DNA of 49,346 nt from Halomonas halmophila (GTDB lineage Bacteria; Pseudomonadota; Gammaproteobacteria; Pseudomonadales; Halomonadaceae): assembly GCF_006540005.1 (NCBI RefSeq), contig NZ_BJOC01000027.1:1-49346 (forward strand). Direction: 5' to 3'. Within the stretch, counting starts at the first letter, position 1. Every line of letters begins with the position of its first letter. The position numbers were made by a program, and so were the translations under genes. The notes beneath the pieces were generated by a model. That model did not search any database, had not been told where the DNA came from, and was given only the letters and a program-made list of their open reading frames with translations. This document shows positions 28,001-36,174 of the stretch, in pieces.

Positions 28001-31000
28001 ATCTTGATCGACAATGTCGGCGTCGATGTCCTGCGTCCAACGGAGATCGGCGACCGGCTCGACTTCCTCAACGGCACTGGCGACTGGGCCGGGGTGGAAA
28101 CCGGCCTCAACCTGGTCGACCTGTGGATCGGCGGGCTCGCCGAGAAGATCATGCCCTTCGGCGGCATGCTCGGGCCGACCTTCAACGCGGTTTTCGAGCT
28201 GCAGCTCGAAAACCTTCAGGAAGGCGACCGCTTCTATTACCTGTCGCGGACCCAGGGCCTGAACCTGCTCAACGAGCTCGAGAACAATGCTTTTTCAAAG
28301 TTGGTCATGGCCAACACCGACATGGCACTGCCGGGCGCTGACGGAATTCTCGGCACCGAGGACGATGAGGTTAATTTCCATGTTGGCGTCGACTCCTTCG
28401 CCAAGCATGACATCGTGCTCGAAGTGGATGAGAGCAAGCAGATCGCGATGGATCCCGAAGGCGACGATCCAGTGCTCAATGCCATTCGCGACAAGGTGCA
28501 ACGTGACGATCCGTCAACACCCGGTGTCGACGAGAACTACCTGCGTTTCACCGGCGGTGAGCACGCGGTGTTGGGTGGCACTGAAAACGACGACACCATC
28601 ATTGGCGGCGACGGTGACGATGCTATCTGGGGTGACACCGGCCACGACCGGATCGAGGGCGGCCACGGCGTCGACCTGATTATCGGTGGCGCCGGCGACG
28701 ATATCATCACCGACACTGGCGACACCGGCGACTTCATCAAGGGCGAGGGCGGCGATGATGTGATCGCTAACTCGAACGGTCTCGACGTGGTCATGGGTGG
28801 CGATGGCGAGGATGTCATTCTCGTCGGCGTCGATGCGACCGAAGTGTTCGCGGGAGAGGGCGACGACTTCATCCTCGGCGGTGCCGACCACGACTTCATC
28901 CTCGGCAATGAAGGCGACGACTGGATGGAGGGCGGCGACGGCTTTGACGTACTAAATGGAGACAACTCGGAGCTGTTCTTCAACTCCACCATCCTTGGCC
29001 ATGATGTGATGTTTGCCGGCGCCAACGAGAACGACTTCGACGCCGAGTCCGGCGACGACATCATGGTTCAGGGCGAAAGCGTCATGCGTAACGAGGGCAT
29101 GTTCGGCTTTGATTGGGCGATCCACAAGGGCAGCCCGGTCGCCGCAGATTCCGACATGCGGATTCCGATCTTCACCACCGTCGCCGACGACATTCTGCGC
29201 GACCGCTTCGACCAGACCGAAGGGCTGTCCGGGTGGATCCACGATGACGTGCTGCGCGGCGACGACCGCGGTAGCACCGAGGAGATTGAAGTCGAGTTCA
29301 GCCTCGATAATCACGGCCTGACGCAGGCTGGCGTCAACCGAATCGATGGGTTGCGGGAGCTTCTTGGCATCAGCATCGAGGACGCGCCAACCGATCCAAA
29401 CATCGATTTGGAGGAGGTGGTGGCCTGGGCCGAGGGCAACATGCTGCTGGGCGGCGATGGCAACGATACCTTCGAAGGGCGCGGCGCCGACGACTTCATC
29501 CATGGCGATGCTTGGCTGAACGTGCGCCTCAGCATCCGTGAGCTCGACGCCGAGGGCAATGTGGTAGAGGGGACCGAAGCCTTCACCGTGGACAGCCTCA
29601 CGGACATGGTGACGCTGGGCGGCGAGACGAAGGAGTTGTCCAACTTCCTGCTGGAAGGGGTCGTCAAGCCGAAGCAGTTGAAGATCGTCCGCGAGATCAA
29701 GTACGACGAAAACAGCACCAATGACACCGATACGGCGATCTTCGCGGGTAACCGCGACTGGTACGAGATCACCCATGTCGGCGACCGGACCTACGTCGCA
29801 CGGCGCGAGCTGGAGGAGGTCGATCCGCAGATCGACGAAGGCACCGACACGCTCATTGGCATCGAGCGGATCCAGTTTGCCGACGGTCTCTACACCATCC
29901 GCGAGACCGGCAATGTCGATCCTACCGGCCGCCTCGTCATCGATGGGCTTCCGGCTCGCGAGGATCAGCCGCTGACGGTCAGTGCCGATAACATCCGGGA
30001 TCTCAACAACCCGAACGGCAGCGTTGATCCGACCCAGATGACCTTCCGCTGGCAGATCGAGCGTAACGACGGGACCGGCGACTATATCGACATCCCCAAT
30101 GTCAATGGCCTGACCTTCACGCCGAGTGACGAACATGACGGCCTCCGTATCCGTGTGCTGGGATCCTACTACGATGCCGGTGGGGTACTGGAGATCGTCT
30201 CCTCGCAACCGACGGACCCTGTCATCGGCGTCAACGACGAGCCGACGGGACCATTGTTGATCAGCGACATGTCCCCGACCGAGGGGCAGGAGCTAACCGC
30301 GACCGTGGCCTTCAGCGATCCGGACGGCATGACCGATGCCTTCGAGGAGGGGCTGCTGACCTACCAGTGGCAGTTCTCCGCGAACGGTGTCAGCGGCTGG
30401 AACAATGTTCCGGCAGAGGACGGCGGCAACGATCGTAGCTTCGTTCCCGGCCCAGCACTGGTGGGCTATCGACTGCAGATGGTGGTCGACTATTTCGATG
30501 ATTTGTTGAACGAGCACCAGGTGGTCTCCAACGTCACCCAGGTGGTGGGCAACTACATCGAGACCGACGATGCGGTAGTCAACGGCACCACCGGCGGCGA
30601 CGCCGAGGGCGGCGCGACCCAGGGCGATGACATCATCATCGGCGGCGCCAGTGCCAACGAGCTGAACGGCCAGAGCGGCAACGACACTCTCAACGGTGGC
30701 GATGGCGACGACCGTCTTCTCGGAGCCAATGGCGATGACACCCTGGATGGTGGCTTGGGCGATGATCAACTGATCGGCCACGCCGGCAACGATACCGCGA
30801 TCTACCGCAACGGGCACGGTAGCGACACGATCAACCTGGGTCCCGATCAGGACCGGCTGCGGATTCTCGAAAGCACCTTCGGTGCCGACGATGTGGTCGA
30901 GGTGCAATTGAGCGGTGGCTCGGTCAGCAACGTGAACGGCACCACCACGTTGGTTAACGTCGAGGCCACTGAGCTAGATCTCGCCGGTGGCAACGACACG

Positions 31001-34000
31001 TTGATCTACGCGACCGCCGAGGATGTCACGCTGAACCTGCTCACCGGTGCGGCAACGGGCTTCTCCGTTACCCGCGGCGTGGAGAACGTCACTGGCGGAA
31101 CCGGCAACGACACGCTTTCGGGCAACAGCCTCGATAACCTACTCGATGGTCGCGACGGCAATGATTCCCTGCTTGGCGGCTTCGGCAACGATACCGTCCT
31201 CGGCGGCGTCGGCGACGACGACCTCTATGGCGAGGAAGGCGACGACACCCTCGAAGGCGGCGATGGCGACGACCGTATCGATGGCGGTGCCGGTCGGGAT
31301 ACCGCTTCGTACGCCGCAGCGGCGGCGGGGATCACGGTCTCGCTACTCGGGCAGGCGGGCCGGGCCAGTTTCGAGGAGCAGGATACGATTGGTGCGGGCA
31401 CTGACCGGCTGATCGATATCGAGAACCTGGAGGGAAGTGGCCATGATGACAACCTGACCGGCAATGACGGCAACAATGTCATCGACGGCGGGGCCGGTGC
31501 GGACATGATGGACGGCGGCGCGGGCGACGACACCTTCGTGATCGATGCGGACGGGGATGTCGTGAGCGGTGGTGACGGTATCGACACGATCCGCGCCTCC
31601 ATCGCGATCAACCTGCACCCCACCCTGGACGATCAGGTCATCGGGGGGCACACCGTGGAGAATGCGGTGCTGCTCGGCAGCCAGGATCTTGATGCCCGCG
31701 GCAATGGAGCCGACAACCAGCTTACCGGTAACGCCGGTAATAACACCCTGCATGGTGCCAACGGCACGGATACGGTTGTGCTGGAGGGCTCGATCACCGA
31801 TTACACCTTTGCTCCTGCCGGGAGCAATCTGACGGTGACCAGTGTGGCGGGCGGTACCGACACGCTCATCGCCATCGAACGGGTGACGGTCGAGGGCAGT
31901 GCCTACAACATCGTCACGCCTCCGATGCCCGGCTCCAACGAGGCCGATCTCATGCTTGGCTTCGGCGGGAATGACAGTCTGAGCGGTGGTGCGGGAGACG
32001 ACATTTTCCTGGGTGGCGGCGGCGCGGACACGATGATCGGCGGCGCTGGAAACGATACCTTCGTTGTCACCGATGACGGCGATGTCGTGAACGGAGGAGG
32101 TGGCGTCGATACGCTTCTCTCGTCCATCTCGGTGAACCTGCATCCCGACCTGGACGATCAGGTCATCGGCGGGCACACCGTGGAGAATGCGGTGCTGCTT
32201 GGCGGCAGTGACCTCAATGCGCGGGGCAACGGCGTCGACAATCAGCTTACCGGCAATGCGGGCAACAATAACCTGGTCGGGGCCAATGGCAACGACGAGC
32301 TGATCGGCCATGGCGGCGGCGACACCCTGCTGGGTGGCAATCAGGACGATGTCCTGGATGGCGGCGAAGGCAACGACGTCCTCAACGGCGGTAGCGGCAT
32401 CGATACCGCGCGTTTTGCCGGGTCGGCAGGTGACTACACCTTCGGCGTGAGCGGCGCGGGACTTTCGACCGTCACGCACCTCGACAGCGGCGACGAGGAC
32501 ACGCTGATCGGTATCGAGAGGCTGCAGTTCGGCGAAGGAGACATGCTGAACATCGTCAGCGGCGACGGTGATGTGACGTCGGCGGACCCGGGGATAATCT
32601 TCGGCGGTGATGGCGATGACAGCATCGTCGGCAGCAACGGCGACGACGTCATCATTGGTGGTGCCGGCAACGATACGCTGCAGGGGCACGACCTGGGTGA
32701 CGGCGACGATGACGTGGTGGAGCCACAGCTCGACGACGACACCTTCATCTGGCGCCCCGGCGATGGTATGGACAACATCAATGGCGGTGGTGAAGGTGCC
32801 GAGGGCGATACCTTCCAGGTCGTCGGTAACGCTCAGGCGGAGACCTACCGCATCTATACCTACGATGAAGCGGTGGCCCGGATAGCCTACGCCGGCAGCG
32901 ACGAGAACGAGATCATCGTCACGCGGCAGGTCCAGGGTGAAGCCGAGACCATCATCGCCGAGCTCACCGAGATTGAAGAGATCGTCGTCAACGGCGGTGG
33001 GGTCAGCGATAGCGGCCAGTTCGGCGGCGACACCGTCGAGATGTACGGCAGCTTCGACGTTGCCACGAGTCTGAGGCCCGATACGATCACGATCCTTGGG
33101 TCGAGCGGGGACGACACCGTCGATATTTCGTCACTGCTCTCCGACCACCGGGTCGTGTTCAAGGGCGCCGGCGGCAACGACACCATCGTCGGCACATTGC
33201 GGCCACAGGATGTGGTCGAGCTGATGCCGGGCACCACGATCGACGATTACGTCACCACCACTAACGAGGACGGCTCGACCACGATCGCGACAGAAGGCCA
33301 TTCCGTGACCTTCCGCAGCAGTGGCCAGCCACCGGTCTTCGGTGCAGGCACCGAGGAGGTCGAGGGTAGCGTCGCAGCACCTGAAGACGACCACCACGAC
33401 AATGGCGTTGTAGCTCCTCCGGCCGACCAGACCGGTCACGATGATCAGGATGACGTTCCCGCGAATGATGCCGATCAACCGTCTGCCGACGAGGCAGAGG
33501 TCGTGGTGCCGACTCCTGCTGCAGTGGTCGCGGGTAGCGAAAGCGCTGATGCATTGGTCGGGACGGCGGACGGCGAGACGCTCATGGGGCTCGGCGGTCG
33601 GGACGTCGTCTTCGGCCATGATGGCGACGACGATATCCTTGGCGGTGCCGGCGACGACATGCTCTACGGCGATGGCGGTGATGACCGTATGCTCGGCGAA
33701 GCCGGTAGCGACTTCATCAATGCTGGTGCCGGCGACGACACGGTCTTTGGCGGCGACGGTGACGACATGCTGGTCGCCGAAGCCGGTGACGGTGACGACA
33801 CCTACTACGGCGACGACATGGTGGGAGCCGATGGCAGCGACACGCTGGACATGTCGGCGATCACGGCGGCAATCACCGCGGACCTCGGCACCGGTTTCAT
33901 GGGACGTGGCAGTGTCTCGAGCGCTGCAACCGGCAATGATGGGCTGTGGGGTGTCGAGAACATCGTCACGGGGTCGGGAGACGACACGGTTACGGCGAGC

Positions 34001-34336
34001 GGCGCGGCCAACGTAATGGATGGCGGTGCAGGCAACGACACCTTCCGCTTCCTCACCACGGCAGATGCGCACGGCGATACCATCATGGGATTTCAGCCGG
34101 GCGACCTTATCGACCTCAGTGGCCTGGACGCGAATGGCTGTGCCTCGGGGAACCAGAGCTTCACATTGGTGAACGAGGCCTTCACCGGCGCCGGGCAGCT
34201 CATGTTCAGCCACCAAACGCTCGATGGCGAGGACTACACCGTCGTGCAGGGCAATACGAGCGGGGACGATGATGCCGACTTTGCCATCAGCATCAAGGGT
34301 CGACATGAACTGGGAGTGAGCGACTTCAACCTCTAA
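25100..34336 (+). CDS. Giant RTX animal-type heme peroxidase (MopA-like)
   Basis: A 3,078-residue secreted protein. The start MAVKLNQHDLEFILKQIK has GGGGGG four bases before the ATG at 25100 and no Sec signal, as expected for type I secretion. Residues ~40-1090 form an animal-type heme peroxidase: distal His230 (FFGQFFDHGLD), HSEHNR with Arg523, proximal His624 (YRFGHSML) and NIARGRD (to Asp727). The fold is interrupted at ~810-980 by a beta-rich insert (NASFETNSLDAG...). RTX nonapeptide blocks (GGxGxDxux) follow at ~1159-1290, ~1837-1905, ~2000-2070, 2115-2150, 2287-2440, 2500-2530 and 2830-2890, with Ig/cadherin-like domains between ~1610 and 1820. The C-terminus (DTIMGFQPGD ... GVSDFNL) looks like a T1SS signal. 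Known relatives (MopA of Aurantimonas, Erythrobacter, Pseudomonas putida) oxidise Mn(II); substrate here is inferred only. Confidence 0.93.
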   Translation: MAVKLNQHDLEFILKQIKIAEAHVAGTPLDQLLAQPHLPYGLRTVDGSLNNITPGRELWGAADQVMPRAMQPYYMNEGDDNFHNMINNNDYGVVGEETGSMAQNGGHTGNVADADPRIISNLISDQTLNNPAAITAALQYAEYEDLAGGVAGVREEYANYLQAIEDGGLGTPGNEEALAAAKTALDQTLLDNYGIEMDGNSILLPNVAPDEGLSAPFNGWMTFFGQFFDHGLDLIHKGDNGTIYMPLTADDPLVTHGPDGIPDSGDEVNINMPLVLTRLTPTMAPGEDGVLGTADDTPEAKNKTTPFVDQNQTYTSHPSHQVFLRQYEMVDGKPMATGRLLDGENGGLTTWKDVKDQAEAMLGINLDDRDVFGVPLLRTDPYGEFIRDENGFPQVVTNIGPDLIPNTADDVVASGTPDNPLVLAELNDGRGPVRTSHAFLDDIAHNAVPILVPGAEGQPAILMPDTNSGTDPIGDPIPVDPDTEQPLYDNELLDRHFIVGDGRGNENIGLTAVHHVFHSEHNRQVEANKTYILELAEAGDIDFLNEWLLEPVDAGFDPESLNWDGERLFQTARFSTEMQYQHLVFEEFGRKVSPLIDVFVFNTVTDVDPAIFAEFAHTVYRFGHSMLTDHLKLLPLNEAGEPVDADGNLIPIEDWGVDVGLIEAFLNPVRYDQDGTITADQAAGAIFRGMTYVHGNEIDEFVVDSLRNNLLGLPLDLPAINIARGRDAGVPSLNEAREQLYAASNSTWLKPYESWADFGANLKTPASIINFIAAYGTHPLLEAADTLVEKRDAAMQLLGLSEATTAEAGVLTNASFETNSLDAGQAGVNTHVDGNYTTTAPDGWTLTGQGGLIAPASTIVDQTGVDGSNVAWLREGGMLSQNTGQTLEEGVNYRLTIDVGDRIGMDWPGGEARLVTATGVVLASVSLAEPAEGEWSTVTLETGLIDAAHEGLGLSIEIQHPGGTTDQILIDNVGVDVLRPTEIGDRLDFLNGTGDWAGVETGLNLVDLWIGGLAEKIMPFGGMLGPTFNAVFELQLENLQEGDRFYYLSRTQGLNLLNELENNAFSKLVMANTDMALPGADGILGTEDDEVNFHVGVDSFAKHDIVLEVDESKQIAMDPEGDDPVLNAIRDKVQRDDPSTPGVDENYLRFTGGEHAVLGGTENDDTIIGGDGDDAIWGDTGHDRIEGGHGVDLIIGGAGDDIITDTGDTGDFIKGEGGDDVIANSNGLDVVMGGDGEDVILVGVDATEVFAGEGDDFILGGADHDFILGNEGDDWMEGGDGFDVLNGDNSELFFNSTILGHDVMFAGANENDFDAESGDDIMVQGESVMRNEGMFGFDWAIHKGSPVAADSDMRIPIFTTVADDILRDRFDQTEGLSGWIHDDVLRGDDRGSTEEIEVEFSLDNHGLTQAGVNRIDGLRELLGISIEDAPTDPNIDLEEVVAWAEGNMLLGGDGNDTFEGRGADDFIHGDAWLNVRLSIRELDAEGNVVEGTEAFTVDSLTDMVTLGGETKELSNFLLEGVVKPKQLKIVREIKYDENSTNDTDTAIFAGNRDWYEITHVGDRTYVARRELEEVDPQIDEGTDTLIGIERIQFADGLYTIRETGNVDPTGRLVIDGLPAREDQPLTVSADNIRDLNNPNGSVDPTQMTFRWQIERNDGTGDYIDIPNVNGLTFTPSDEHDGLRIRVLGSYYDAGGVLEIVSSQPTDPVIGVNDEPTGPLLISDMSPTEGQELTATVAFSDPDGMTDAFEEGLLTYQWQFSANGVSGWNNVPAEDGGNDRSFVPGPALVGYRLQMVVDYFDDLLNEHQVVSNVTQVVGNYIETDDAVVNGTTGGDAEGGATQGDDIIIGGASANELNGQSGNDTLNGGDGDDRLLGANGDDTLDGGLGDDQLIGHAGNDTAIYRNGHGSDTINLGPDQDRLRILESTFGADDVVEVQLSGGSVSNVNGTTTLVNVEATELDLAGGNDTLIYATAEDVTLNLLTGAATGFSVTRGVENVTGGTGNDTLSGNSLDNLLDGRDGNDSLLGGFGNDTVLGGVGDDDLYGEEGDDTLEGGDGDDRIDGGAGRDTASYAAAAAGITVSLLGQAGRASFEEQDTIGAGTDRLIDIENLEGSGHDDNLTGNDGNNVIDGGAGADMMDGGAGDDTFVIDADGDVVSGGDGIDTIRASIAINLHPTLDDQVIGGHTVENAVLLGSQDLDARGNGADNQLTGNAGNNTLHGANGTDTVVLEGSITDYTFAPAGSNLTVTSVAGGTDTLIAIERVTVEGSAYNIVTPPMPGSNEADLMLGFGGNDSLSGGAGDDIFLGGGGADTMIGGAGNDTFVVTDDGDVVNGGGGVDTLLSSISVNLHPDLDDQVIGGHTVENAVLLGGSDLNARGNGVDNQLTGNAGNNNLVGANGNDELIGHGGGDTLLGGNQDDVLDGGEGNDVLNGGSGIDTARFAGSAGDYTFGVSGAGLSTVTHLDSGDEDTLIGIERLQFGEGDMLNIVSGDGDVTSADPGIIFGGDGDDSIVGSNGDDVIIGGAGNDTLQGHDLGDGDDDVVEPQLDDDTFIWRPGDGMDNINGGGEGAEGDTFQVVGNAQAETYRIYTYDEAVARIAYAGSDENEIIVTRQVQGEAETIIAELTEIEEIVVNGGGVSDSGQFGGDTVEMYGSFDVATSLRPDTITILGSSGDDTVDISSLLSDHRVVFKGAGGNDTIVGTLRPQDVVELMPGTTIDDYVTTTNEDGSTTIATEGHSVTFRSSGQPPVFGAGTEEVEGSVAAPEDDHHDNGVVAPPADQTGHDDQDDVPANDADQPSADEAEVVVPTPAAVVAGSESADALVGTADGETLMGLGGRDVVFGHDGDDDILGGAGDDMLYGDGGDDRMLGEAGSDFINAGAGDDTVFGGDGDDMLVAEAGDGDDTYYGDDMVGADGSDTLDMSAITAAITADLGTGFMGRGSVSSAATGNDGLWGVENIVTGSGDDTVTASGAANVMDGGAGNDTFRFLTTADAHGDTIMGFQPGDLIDLSGLDANGCASGNQSFTLVNEAFTGAGQLMFSHQTLDGEDYTVVQGNTSGDDDADFAISIKGRHELGVSDFNL
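28574..28968 (+). repeat. RTX calcium-binding repeat block 1
   Basis: Codes for roughly 14 nonapeptide-like units (GGDGDDAIW, GGAGDDIIT, GGDGEDVIL, GEGDDFILG, GGDGFDVLN) directly after the peroxidase domain. Ca2+ binding outside the cell should fold these beta-rolls and drive export. Confidence 0.85.
30610..30805 (+). repeat. RTX repeat block 2
   Basis: Codes for consecutive units such as GGASANELN, GQSGNDTLN, GGDGDDRLL, GANGDDTLD and GGLGDDQLI after the Ig/cadherin-like domains. Confidence 0.85.
31093..31300 (+). repeat. RTX repeat block 3
   Basis: Codes for GTGNDTLSG, DGRDGNDSL, GGFGNDTVL, GGVGDDDLY, GEEGDDTLE and GGDGDDRID in tandem, the most regular array in the gene. Confidence 0.85.
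31490..32540 (+). repeat. Tandem 525-bp intragenic duplication
   Basis: Two copies of a ~175-residue unit lie head to tail. Each contains DTFV..DGDVV, NLHP.LDDQVIGGHTVENA, LTGNAGNN and an RTX motif. The DNA from 31625 to 31674 recurs at 32150-32199 with a single difference seen, an offset of 525 bp. Near-identity at synonymous sites implies recent duplication or gene conversion. Confidence 0.8.
33590..33790 (+). repeat. C-terminal RTX repeat block
   Basis: Codes for GLGGRDVVF, GHDGDDDIL, GGAGDDMLY, GDGGDDRML, GAGDDTVFG and GGDGDDMLV shortly before the secretion signal. RTX proteins usually carry such a block next to the C-terminal signal. Confidence 0.85.
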
Positions 34337-34360
34337 CGAACGACAGCGACAACAATAACG

Positions 34361-34395
34361 ATCCCTGCGGGCCGGGTATTCCCGCCCGCAGGGAT
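34361..34395 (+). terminator. Stem-loop between RTX peroxidase and exporter genes
   Basis: ATCCCTGCGGGC (34361-34372) and GCCCGCAGGGAT (34384-34395) are perfect 12-bp arms; the loop itself can add GGG/CCC pairs. No T-run follows, and the exporter gene begins 33 bp later on the same strand. This placement suits partial termination or RNA processing, giving more substrate mRNA than exporter mRNA. Confidence 0.65.
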
Positions 34396-34428
34396 AGCCC
34401 GTTCGACTTAGGGGCAGGGGGAGTTCAC

Positions 34429-36174
34429 ATGCGTAAAAGAGACGCCAAGACGTCGGCGAAGCGCAAGAGCGCAGAGCAGCTGACCAAAGGTTTTCGAGGC
34501 ATCCTGGTCTTTCTGTTCAGCATGTCGGGGATCATCAACATCCTCGCATTGACCGGTGCCTTCTACATGCTGCAGATCTATGATCGGGCGCTGACCAGCG
34601 GGAGTATTTCGACGCTGATCGCCATCTCCATTCTGGCGCTCGGCCTGTATTGCTTTCAGGGAATGTTCGACATCATTCGTTCCCAGATTCTTGTACGCGT
34701 GGGTGCGCGCCTCGACAAAAGTATCGCGCCGATGGCCCATCGGGTTGCTATCGACATGCCGCGCTTCGGGTTTTCGACAGCTGAATCACTGGAGCGTGGT
34801 CGCGACGTTGATACCGTGCGCGGTTTCCTCGGCAGCCAGGGACCCATAGCATTGCTGGACCTTCCCTGGATGCCGCTGTTTTTGGTCTTCGTCTACCTGC
34901 TGCACCCCTACCTTGGCGCGCTGGTGTTTCTCGGCGGCTTTATCCTTGCCATGCTCGCGATTGCCACCGAACTGATGACCTCGAGGTTGAGCAGCGCCAT
35001 GCAGCAGGCGGTTGTCACGCGCAATACCATTGCCGACTCCAATGCCCGCAATGCCGAAATCCTCAAGGCGATGGGCTTCGCCGGTCGCGCGGTGGCCCGC
35101 TTCAATCGCGCCAACGACGATCATCTGGAGTTGCAGACGCGAACCAATGATGTCAGCGGGACCCTCGGGGCCGTCTCGCGCGTTTTGCGGATGATCCTGC
35201 AGTCGGCTGTTCTCGGCCTCGGTGCCTTGCTCACGATCCAGGGGGAGCTTAGCGCCGGCGCGATCATCGCCGCTTCCATTGCCTCCGCGCGGGCGCTTGC
35301 CCCCATCGATCTGGCGATCGGCAACTGGAAGAGCGTCGTCGCTTCGCGAACCGCCTTTTCACGATTGAAGGAAACGGTCGTGGCGCTGGCGGAGGCTGAT
35401 GAACCGATGGAACTGCCCAACCCTAGCTCCTCTCTCAAGATCGAGAACATCACCGTCGCCGCACCCGATTCCGGACAGGTCCTGCTCAGCGAGGTGAGCT
35501 TCGAACTGAAGGCAGGCCAGGCTATCGGGATCATCGGTCCCAGCGGGGGAGGCAAGACGACGTTGCTGCGTGCGTTGACAGGAATCTGGCCCGTGCTGCG
35601 TGGCAGCGTGCGGCTCGACGATGCGGAGCTCTCGCAGTGGCATGACGAAGATCTCGGTCAGTTCATCGGCTATCTGCCGCAGGAAGTCGCACTGCTTGAT
35701 GGCACGATCGAAGAGAACATCTCGCGGTTTCAGGAAATGCCGGATTCCCAGGCAATCGTGGCAGCGGCGATGGCCGCAAGCGTCCACGAGATGATCGTGC
35801 GCTTGCCAAACGGTTATCGAACGCAGCTCGGCTCGCTCGGTGCGTCTCTGTCGGGTGGCCAGCGGCAGCGGATCGGACTCGCCCGCGCACTCTTCGGCAA
35901 TCCCTTCATCGTCGTTCTGGACGAACCCAATTCCAATCTCGACGCCGAAGGCGAAGCAGCGCTGACAGCGGCAATCGAAGGCGTGAGGCAGCGTGGCGGT
36001 ATCGCCGTCGTGGCCGCCCATCGCCCAAGCGCTCTGGCCGCCGTCGATCTCGTGTGTGTTATTCAGAACGGCCGGTTGGCCGCTTTTGGACCGAAGGACG
36101 ATGTCATCGGCAAGTCCAACGTGCGTGAAGTGCATTCTGCCAAGACGTCGCGGAAGGAGGCACTGGGACCATGA
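34429..36174 (+). CDS. Type I secretion ABC exporter (PrtD/HasD-like)
   Basis: A 581-residue inner-membrane ABC transporter with fused membrane and ATPase domains that powers export of RTX proteins. There is no N-terminal C39-like domain, placing it with PrtD/HasD rather than HlyB. The membrane domain begins SGIINILALTGAFYMLQIYDR, typical of PrtD. Walker A GPSGGGKTT starts at Gly370, the signature LSGGQ is 474-478, and Walker B ends in Asp498-Glu499 (VLDEPNSNLD). GGGGGAG lies before the ATG. It follows the peroxidase by 92 bp and overlaps the next gene by 4 bp, so exporter and second RTX protein are translationally coupled. Confidence 0.95.
   Translation: MRKRDAKTSAKRKSAEQLTKGFRGILVFLFSMSGIINILALTGAFYMLQIYDRALTSGSISTLIAISILALGLYCFQGMFDIIRSQILVRVGARLDKSIAPMAHRVAIDMPRFGFSTAESLERGRDVDTVRGFLGSQGPIALLDLPWMPLFLVFVYLLHPYLGALVFLGGFILAMLAIATELMTSRLSSAMQQAVVTRNTIADSNARNAEILKAMGFAGRAVARFNRANDDHLELQTRTNDVSGTLGAVSRVLRMILQSAVLGLGALLTIQGELSAGAIIAASIASARALAPIDLAIGNWKSVVASRTAFSRLKETVVALAEADEPMELPNPSSSLKIENITVAAPDSGQVLLSEVSFELKAGQAIGIIGPSGGGKTTLLRALTGIWPVLRGSVRLDDAELSQWHDEDLGQFIGYLPQEVALLDGTIEENISRFQEMPDSQAIVAAAMAASVHEMIVRLPNGYRTQLGSLGASLSGGQRQRIGLARALFGNPFIVVLDEPNSNLDAEGEAALTAAIEGVRQRGGIAVVAAHRPSALAAVDLVCVIQNGRLAAFGPKDDVIGKSNVREVHSAKTSRKEALGP

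Noticed and set aside
28570..33790. The regular repeats as a CRISPR array or DNA-level satellite
   Set aside because: They are in-frame nonapeptide RTX codons (GGxGxDxux) with variable DNA, not identical repeats with unique spacers.
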